Both the position numbers and the translations under genes were made by a program. Below, one piece after another: positions 56,398-64,000 of a DNA stretch of 64,000 nucleotides (position 1 is the stretch's first letter; the number at the start of each line of letters is the position of its first letter). Source of the DNA: Diogma glabrata (taxonomy: Eukaryota; Arthropoda; Insecta; Diptera; Cylindrotomidae); the NCBI GenBank assembly GCA_963693315.1, contig OY856188.1, forward strand, positions 162,166,002-162,230,001. Direction: 5' to 3'. The notes beneath the pieces were generated by a model. It was not told the origin of the DNA and ran no database searches. It saw only the letters and a list, made by a program, of their open reading frames with translations.

Positions 56398-57835
56398 ATT
56401 ATTATTATTATTATTCTTTATTTCATCTTTAGTATAGCATACAGGTACAGGCAGACTGCTTTTTAATTACTAATAAGTTTTATATATAAAGATTATATGA
56501 CAGTTAAAAAAAAGTAACATATATATAGAATGAGAACAATTTACAACATTCATTTACATTTTATTCTTAAATATATAAGGGATAGTTATTGAAAATTTTA
56601 AATATGCTGCTTTAACACATTTTTCAAACTTATCCTAGAAACATTGAAATCAAACACCGTAAAATAATTATTAAAATATATGATGCACCCAAAAATAGGA
56701 TCAGAACTTTCGTACTTAGCTCGGCAAAATGGTATCTTGAAAAATTGGCGATGAAGAGTTCACCTTGGAACATTGATTTGAAAAAGATTTAATAGCTCCG
56801 CGCAGCCAACTAGACCTGAGATGATATCGTAAGTGAACGTAACATAATAAATCTGTCGTCTGCGAAATAGTAGCAACATATTCAACAATTGCAAACGATT
56901 GTTGTATACGGTTCCCTCACATATGAGGTTAAATTGTTGGAAGGTAGTAGGCGTAAGGCAAAGATCAAAAATTGTTTTTGTATACTTACAATCCTCGATG
57001 AGTGAATTTCAAAATGTGGAGACCATATCACTGAGGCATACTCCAGTTGCGACCTGACATATGAAGCATAAAAAAATTTGAAAGTGTTTGGGTCCTAAAA
57101 ATTCCCTGCCATTTTTTTTAATCATTCCCAACATGGAGTTGGACTTGGCAATTATTGAGTTAATGTGTAGGTTGAATGAAAGGTCAGTAGAGTAAGTGAC
57201 ACCTAGGTCACGCATGTATTTAACTCGATCCAACTTTTCTCCATATAATTCGTATGTCTTATCAACGAATGACTTATTTTTGCAGAAACTCATAATTTTA
57301 CATTTACTTATATTTAAGGTCAATTTATTTACTCGGGACCATTCACAAAAGTTGTCAAGGTTCAATTTAAAGTTCACAAAATCATCGTGGGATCCCACAC
57401 AGGTCTAAATCTTCAAATCATCCGCATACATTAAACAATTTGAACATTAGAAACAGGAAACGACATCGTTAATCAATAAATTAAATAATACTGGTCCAAG
57501 GTGGCTTCCCTGAGGTAGACCAGATGAAACGACAAACGTTTCTGATTTGAAACTTTGGATCTTAACATACTGCTTACGATTTGACAAATAAGAGTCTAGC
57601 CATTTCAAGGAGATAATGTCAAAATTTAAAACTTCTAGTTTTTCCAGCAAGATAAGGTGATCAATACGATCAAATGCTCTTGAAAAATCTGTATAAACTA
57701 CATAAATTTGGAAATCACCAATATTACTATATAAAAAATTGCTAAAGACTGTTAAGTTAGTTACTGTGGACCGTCCTTTCATAAAACCATGTTGTCTTGA
57801 AGATACCAACGAGGATAGATTAAAATCAATTTTTA
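56398..57835 (-). pseudogene. LINE C reverse transcriptase, 5'-truncated, frameshifted
   Basis: RT half of a Jockey/CR1-group ORF2. From 5' on the minus strand: SRQHGFMKGRSTVTNLTVFS, the first catalytic Asp in VVYTDFSRAFDRIDH, SGLPQGSHLGPVLFNLLIND (57447-57809). The YADD box (LMYADDLKI) lies in a neighbouring frame near 57420, with a stop just after it, then WSRVNKLTLNISKCKIMSF and a C-terminal part (57009-57398). Further C-terminal coding traces continue to about 56600. The 3' end is a (TAA)n tail (tta repeats at 56398-56415). It is clearly different from LINEs A, B and D. The endonuclease is missing. Confidence 0.85.
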
Positions 57836-57849
57836 TTTTTATTAGGCTT

Positions 57850-58395
57850 TTTATGTAATGTTATTATCATTAAAAGTATGATTATTAAAAATCATGTGAT
57901 CTGTATCGAATCAAATGCCTAAATTTTTTTGCCTTGATGATCTTTAATTATCACTTAATTTTCTTTCATGTTTGTCGAATAGATTTATTACTACATTTTG
58001 CGCATTTGATTTCATGCACACCGACCGGATTTGTTAAATCAATTGTTCAATTTTGCTTTTATGTTTCTTTGTTAATAATTTAATTTTGTTAGAGCTTTTA
58101 AAAGCTAATCTTATATTATGTTTATTGCATATTTTCTTAATTTTATTACTTATTTGAGGTATATACTATATTGCCAAGTATTTCGGATACCTTTCTTCTG
58201 GTATATGAGGAGTTTACCTTTGAATTCGTTGCTTGCGTACCTTTGTAATATTTTATCTATTAATTTACTATCATATCCATTAATTTTTGGTACCACTTTT
58301 ATTTTAGACATTAAATCAAAATTATTTTGTGATATTGGTATATTTATAAGCCTAAAAATCATAGTAAATATTGACAGCGGCATATTTTTATTCAA
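57850..58395 (-). pseudogene. PLE fragment (linker and start of GIY-YIG part), inverted copy 1
   Basis: The minus-strand reading includes IPISQNNFDLMSKIKVVPKI and NGYDSKLIDKILQRYASNEF, the linker between RT and nuclease in PLEs. It is followed by the degraded start of the nuclease (HEIKCAKCSNK, then broken). It is the inverted duplicate of 58600-59100. Confidence 0.7.
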
Positions 58396-58599
58396 TTATG
58401 TTATATGAATTTGAAGTAATATATCTATCGGTTAGTGTTGGTTTTCGATATATTGAAAAAAAACAACACTAACTGAGGCATATTACTTAAAATTCTTATC
58501 ACAAAATTCAATAAAAACATGCCGGTTTCAATAGTTTGATTTTTACGCTTATAAATATACCAATATTTCAAAATAGTTTTGTTACAGAAATATCTAAAA

Positions 58600-59169
58600 T
58601 AAAAGCGAAACCAAGAATTAATGGATATGATAGTAATAAGATAAGATAAGATTTTACAAAAAATTACACGCAAGCAAAAAGTTGAAAGGCTAACTACTCA
58701 TATACCAGAAGAAAGGTACCCGAAATACTTGGCAATATAATATTTACCTCACATAAATAATAAAATTAAGAAAATATGCAATAAACATAATATATGATTG
58801 ACTTTTAAAAAATCTAACAAAATTAAATTATTAACAAACAAACATAAAAGCAAAATTGAACAGTTTAACAAAACCGGTGTGTATGAAATAAAATGCGCAA
58901 AATGTAGTAATAAATATACTGGACCAAGGAAAAGAAAACTAAGAGATGTATACAAGGAACACCAAAGATCTTCAAGGCAAACAAATTTAGACATTTCATC
59001 CGTTACAGATCATATGATTTTTAACAATCATAATTTTAATTTTATTTTAAATATATTGGGAATAGAGCCTAATAAAAACAAATTAATTATTTTAAATTTA
59101 AATGTATATTTTACGTTTCGGCAAACATCCTTTGCCATTTTCAAAAAAATTAAAAAAAAATTTTTTTAA
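58600..59169 (+). pseudogene. PLE GIY-YIG endonuclease fragment, inverted copy 2
   Basis: The plus-strand reading includes NKHKSKIEQFNKTGVYEIKC, then CAKCSNKYTGPRKRKLRDVY, YKEHQRSS and DHMIFNNHNF. GVY corresponds to the GIY box and KYTG to the YIG box. The paired Cys (CAKC) is typical of PLE nucleases. No RT precedes it; instead the sequence turns into the inverted copy at 57850-58395. Confidence 0.75.
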
Positions 59170-60350
59170 TTAACAAACAACATCAACAACATTGGTTGAA
59201 GAAAAAATTATATATACAAAAACAAAAAACACTACAAAAAATATAATTTTAATGTTCAAAAAATAATAATATTTGTTTGTTGAATGGTTACTAAATTCAA
59301 AAACTATAATTCATACCTTGATGTAAAATATTCAACAATATTATAAAATAAAAAAAAAAAACCTTTAACTAAAATTTTAAAAAAAAATTTTTAAATTTAT
59401 TAGCAACAAAATAAATAATTCAATGCAAAAAATATCAATTATTTATAATACTATTATAAGAATTCCCTATATAAATCGAATCATTCTGTTTGTTTAAACA
59501 ATTAGGATTCTTTTTAATGTAAATCATCTCAAGAATTTTTCGTTTTTGCAAATTTGGTTCCCTGGCTAAAATTTTAATATTTTCATAGTTTATTTTATGA
59601 TTCATATTGTATAAATGATGTGAAAGAGCATTATTGATGACAAATCATCAACCAAATTAATTTCTGGATTGACATGCCTTGCACCATTCGAATGCTCATA
59701 TACCCGTTTTTCAAACCATTGCCTAGTTTGTCCAATATGAAAAGAATCACATTCACAAAAATTTTATAAACTAACTCAGATTGTTTACCAAGAGGAACTT
59801 TGTCTTTTAATTTAGTGAAAAACAATTTATAAAAATTAATTTCTTAAAATTCTTTATTAAAATTCTTGAGATGATTTACATTAAAAAGAATCCTAATTGT
59901 TTGAACAAACAGAATGATTCGATTTATATAGGGAATTCTTATAATAATATTATAAATAATTGATATTTTTTCCATTGAATTATTTATTTTGTTGTTAATA
60001 AATTTCAAAATTTTTTTTAAAAATTTTAGTTCAAGGTTTTTTTTTTTTTTATTTTATAATATTGTTGAATATTTTTTTACATCAAGGTATGAATTATAGT
60101 TTTTTGAATTTAGTAACCATTCAACAAACAAATATTATTATTTTTTGAACATTAAAATTATATTTTTTGTAGTGTTTTTTGTTTTTGTATATATAATTTT
60201 TTCTTCAAAGAAAGGTTGTTGATGTTGTTTGTTAATTTAAAAAAATTTTTTTTAATTTTTTTGAAAATGGCAAAGGATGTTTGCCGAAACGTAAAATATG
60301 CATTTTAATTTAAAATAATTAATTTGTTTTTATTAGGCTCTATTCCCAAT
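59105..60350 (-). mobile_element. PLE remnant with inverted terminal repeats
   Basis: 59105-59530 and 59865-60350 are reverse complements (tttacgtttcggcaaacatcc ... gaattccctatataaatcga). Between them is a broken PLE nuclease. Both arms carry a hammerhead-like motif: TTGAAAATGGCAAAGGATGT then TTGCCGAAACGT (plus 60261-60292; minus 59113-59142), with a perfect GGCAAA/TTTGCC stem. Confidence 0.75.
59540..59840 (-). pseudogene. PLE GIY-YIG nuclease remnant between the arms
   Basis: The minus-strand reading has TKLKDKVPLGKQSELVYKI, then in a shifted frame CECDSFHIGQTRQWFEKR and YEHSNGARHVNPEINLV. VYK and HIGQT are the two boxes of the nuclease, followed by the conserved Arg. At least one frameshift is present. 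Confidence 0.7.
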
Positions 60351-60354
60351 ATAT

Positions 60355-61510
60355 TAATAATAAAATTAATATATAAGCCTACAATATACTATCATAATTT
60401 TAATGAAAATAACATTAAAATAATTAATGAATGCTATGATTAGCAAAGATTGAACGTCCTTGAAAGCTTTTTTAGATAGAATATTTAGATTATAATAAGT
60501 ATTTGTATAGGTACAATAAGTATTGAGTAAAATAATAACAAGTATTAAGTACAATAAGTATTAAGTACAATAAGTTATAAGTATTTGTATAATTGTGTAC
60601 TTATACAAGTTATAAAAGGTTTCTTAAATTGATAGATATTTGTATTTTTTAAGGTGCAAAAGTTTTTTTTATTATGATAATGTTTGATTATAAATTATGT
60701 GGGGTCGTATTGCAGGTGTGACGTAGTTAGAACGTTAATCTACCAAAGAATTTGATATGTTATTATAAGTAGTTTTGACTAAATTAAACAAAACTGTTCC
60801 GAAATTGCATTGATAAGGCAGTTTCCGTTAGTGTGTTTAGTTTGGTTTGATAAATTTTTTGGATTATTCTGTTTCTACTTAAATTTTTTCTTTAAACTAA
60901 TCTGACACGTGTAATTCTTATTGTACATAAAACTGTCTGATCCCAAAATCTACTTATTTCTAGCGGATATACCTGCCGCTTGGACTTTTATTTTTTTCTA
61001 ACGATTTGAAAGAAAATATGATTATAAAAGACATAGCGTTTGTACGAACATATAGTTTGTTTCTTTGCAACATAATGTTGTGTCAATGCAAATTTATGTT
61101 TTATTTTTAGCTGGTTGTCAATACAATGTTGTGTCCTCGGTGTTTCGAGAATATGAATGAGCAATTTTTATGTCCCGTGTTCCATCGCCAGGCCCACAAC
61201 CTAGGTTGTGAGCTATGAATGCGTAGCACTCAGGTGGCCAATACTAAAAGGTGACCGAAACATAAGATTAATTTCCATTTTTTTTTTCAAAAGTGTGAGC
61301 AATACGAGCAACAAAAAACATATTTGAACCAAACTAAAGTACATACATACTTGTAACAGTTTATTTATGTGTGAAAACAATAACCCTTAAAAATTTTAAA
61401 TAGTTTTACAGCTTTTGAAAAAATATTTGCAAAAACTACGGTGATTTTCCTTTGTACCACTTTTCCTTTGAAAAATAAGCTTCAAAAATATTTGCCAACT
61501 ACAAATAGTA
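60355..61510. other. Non-coding stretch
   Basis: A 16-bp-like tandem repeat (aagtattaagtacaat) occurs at 60500-60575. No gene recognised. Confidence 0.4.
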
Positions 61511-61518
61511 GCCCTACT

Positions 61519-63403
61519 CAGGGCCGTAGAGCAGTACGAACAGTTTGACGGGGCGCTAAAATTGGAGGGCGCCAAAACCCAATTAATAAAAATAAATTTA
61601 AAATAATAAAATAAATATTTTAATTACCGAAATTTATTACCAAAAATATTTTTTTCACTGTGTAAAAATTCTTAAATTTTTTTTGTAAAATTTCTTTCAA
61701 TGCAATCTTTGGCATTCAGGGGTGGGTCAGACAGGTTATACGACAAAAATAATGGTAATTTTCTCAAATTAGTAGAAGCAATTGCTGAATTTGACAATGT
61801 TCTTTCAGAACACCTACGACGGATAACTAATATTGAGACGCAAAACAAATATTTGTATAAAAGCATTCAGAATGAACTAATTTCAATCGTGTCTAAAGTT
61901 ATTCAAAATAAAATCGATGATATGATAAAAGCTGCAAAATATTTTTCGATTTATTGTTGATTGTACTCCAGATCAGAGCCGCAATGAACAATTATCACTT
62001 ATTGTTAGAGTTGTTCATAGAAATCAAAACAAACATGAAATTAAGGAGCTTTTTATGGGTTTTTAAAAGCTACAGATACGACGGGTAAGGGCTTAACGAA
62101 TTTAGTTTTAGACCGACTAGCTTCTCTAAAATTTTCAATTAGTGATTGCAGAAGGCAAGGCTATGATAATGGCTCAAATATGAAGGGAAAAAACATTGGA
62201 ATGCAAGCTCAAATTAAACAAATGAACCCCGAGCATTTTTTGTGCCATGCGTATCACATTCAGCTAACCTAGTCCTTCTAAATTCAGTTCAATGTTCACT
62301 TCAAGCTGTAAATTTTTTTGATACTGTCCAATGTTTATATGTTTTTTTTTCTAGTTCTGTTTCAAGATGGGACATTTTGAAACAGAATGTGAAAACATTA
62401 ACTCTCAAGCCACTCTGTACGACAAGATGGGAAAGCCGCATAGAAGCTTTAAAACGCTTAATGTGTAGTTTAGGTAATATTTATGACGCTTTAGTTCAAA
62501 TAAGAAGTGACAAGGATAAGGACGGAATAACAAGAAATAACACGAATAGTTTATCTCTCAAAATTATTCATATTGAATTTATTTGTTCAATAATTATTTG
62601 ATATAATATTCTTGATAAAATGAATATATTTAGCAAATATTTACAAAGTCCTGCTATTTGTTTAACGACGGCAGTACATTTGTTAGAGGGCACAAAATAG
62701 TTTTTGACGAACTTACGAAATGAGGAAAAATTTCTGGGGTTTATCTTGCAAGCTAAAGAAAAAGCTTCAAAATTAGATGTTCCACCAAATTTCCCGGATG
62801 CTCCAAGGCGCCCTAGTCGAAAACCTCAACTTTTTTCGTACGAAGGTAGAGACGAAATTATATCAAATCCTGAACAAAAATTTGAAGTTAAATTTTATTT
62901 TCAAATCCTTGATCAGGCGATTCAATCTGTTAGCGAACGGTTTGATCAAATTTCGGAACACAATAATATTTTCAAATTTTTGCATAATATTTCTTATGAT
63001 CATTTAAATAATTGTCTTTCCCTAGAAAAGCATTTAACTTTCAATTCAAAGTCTGATGTAGTAGGTTTAGATTTATGGGACAAAATTAAAACATTCCAAA
63101 GTATAATTTCAGGAACTTTAAGCCCTATAGAATCATTAGATTTTATATTTGAAAAGAAATTCGACCAGATATTACCAAATCTAGTTGTAGCTCTTAGAAT
63201 TTTATTGACAATACCAGTCACAGTAGCTTTCGGTGAACGTAGCTTTTCTAAATTAAAATTATTTACGTAGTACAATAGGACAAGAAAGACTGGTAGATTT
63301 AGCTAGAATATCTATAGAAAGTAAATTTCTGAGCAACTTGGATTATAGCGATTTGATAGACGACTTTGCAAGAATCAAAGCGCGTAAAATAAAATTTAAT
63401 TAA
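61519..63403 (+). pseudogene. hAT transposase (ZMYM1-like), multiply frameshifted
   Basis: A DDE-type hAT transposase that would cut and paste DNA with 8-bp duplications. The 5' end at 61519, cagggccgtagagc, resembles a hAT terminal repeat. Coding remnants run from about 61700: IETQNKYLYKSIQNELISIV, then in other frames DCTPDQSRNEQLSLIVR (catalytic Asp region), CRRQGYDNGSNMKGKNIG, CVSHSANLVLLNS (the CxxH motif, 62242-62601), LCTTRWESRIEAL, then ASKLDVPPNFPDAPRRPSRK (62704-63270). The C-terminal dimerisation block IPVTVAFGERSFSKLKL ... GQERLVDLARISIESKF ends KARKIKFN at 63403. At least four frame breaks and an in-frame stop near 62698. The matching right terminus was not found, so the 3' end is probably lost. 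Confidence 0.85.
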
Positions 63404-64000
63404 CTAATATATTTTACAATTTAAAAATACGCACTTGAATTTTAGTGCTATTTATCCAATTTTTTTTAATTTTTTGTTATTGAAATTCGTACGCTATATT
63501 AGTAAGTACGATAGCAATATTTAATCTTTATTTATTTTTTAAATATATTGTAATAAACTTCGTCCCGAGTGGGTTAATTTAATTTACTTATAAATAACCA
63601 ATACATTCTGCAAGGATGAATTAAAAGTTAACTCCTTTTACTAATACAATTTGCATAAATTAATGTAAATTAAATTTGTTATACAAATGTTTACATTAAT
63701 GAATTAAAAGGAGGTGTGGCCTATTGTTTCTAGAAAATACACTGGCAACAAAAACTGAGTTACCAGACGTTTCAGATAGTCAGTTTTTACTTTTGCAATT
63801 AAAAGTGTTTATAAATATTCGCAAGTATAAGGAATAATCGGTGGTACTTGAGCCTGGGTACTAATAGTAAAAGAATTTGAACTTAGTGGAATAGTAAATA
63901 CAGATTTTACGATTACGAATATTATTGATTCAAATTGTGGAAAAGCGGTGAAGTTTATCGTGCATAAATTGGAGACCCTGGAATTTATTGTAATTAAAAT
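63404..64000. other. Non-coding stretch
   Basis: An imperfect inverted pair (ttaatgtaaattaaatttgt and caaatgtttacattaatga, about 63658-63706) is the only structure seen. Confidence 0.4.

Overview
The window looks like repeat-rich nuclear DNA from an insect genome. It is strongly AT-rich, has almost no host coding sequence, and is packed with animal-type transposable elements, often one inside another. The insect assignment rests on one host exon: the first coding exon of a Dop1R2/DAMB-type dopamine receptor (minus strand, 43525-43816), with a splice acceptor before it and a donor after it. I cannot tell the insect order. No later receptor exon was recognised below 43.5 kb, so much of the left part of the window may be intron of this gene.

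Region by region. (1) 0.6-11.6 kb: a long (TA)n tract, then a composite element with a Crypton-like tyrosine recombinase gene (two exons and one frameshift, with all recognisable catalytic residues) between long inverted arms made of tandem repeats. The right arm is split by a TA-flanked DNA transposon (E1), which is itself split by a second element (E2). (2) 12.1-19.4 kb: a ~145-bp satellite array interrupted by a Penelope-like element (PLE) with a 12-bp target duplication. The PLE has inverted terminal repeats carrying a hammerhead-ribozyme-like fold, and one copy of that fold is interrupted by a 4.2-kb CACTA-type foldback element with a TTA duplication. (3) 20-25 kb: a second E1 copy, palindromes and repeat arms. 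(4) 26.0-28.4 kb: a broken endonuclease/reverse-transcriptase LINE (D). (5) 29.4-33 kb: foldback elements, another repeat arm holding a SINE with a perfect 14-bp target duplication, and a ~555-bp near-perfect palindrome. (6) 33.5-39.2 kb: a broken LINE A copy, then a nearly complete LINE B whose 967-codon ORF lacks only a short C-terminus because of one stop codon. (7) 39.6-53.3 kb: two copies of a 1.1-1.6 kb repeat (R1), one with a LINE A insertion and one without; the dopamine receptor exon; several small palindromic elements; a solo LTR with its target duplication; and internally deleted LINE B derivatives. (8) 55-60.4 kb: a third TA-flanked transposon (E3), a broken LINE C and inverted PLE fragments. 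(9) 61.5-63.4 kb: a broken hAT transposase gene.

Apart from the receptor, the genes shown are selfish elements. They fall into four mobilisation chemistries: tyrosine recombinase, target-primed reverse transcription (LINEs and the SINE), PLE reverse transcription with GIY-YIG cleavage, and DDE-type cut and paste. Nesting, target duplications and empty-site comparisons allow parts of the insertion order to be read. All family calls come from recognising motifs by eye; no database search was run.
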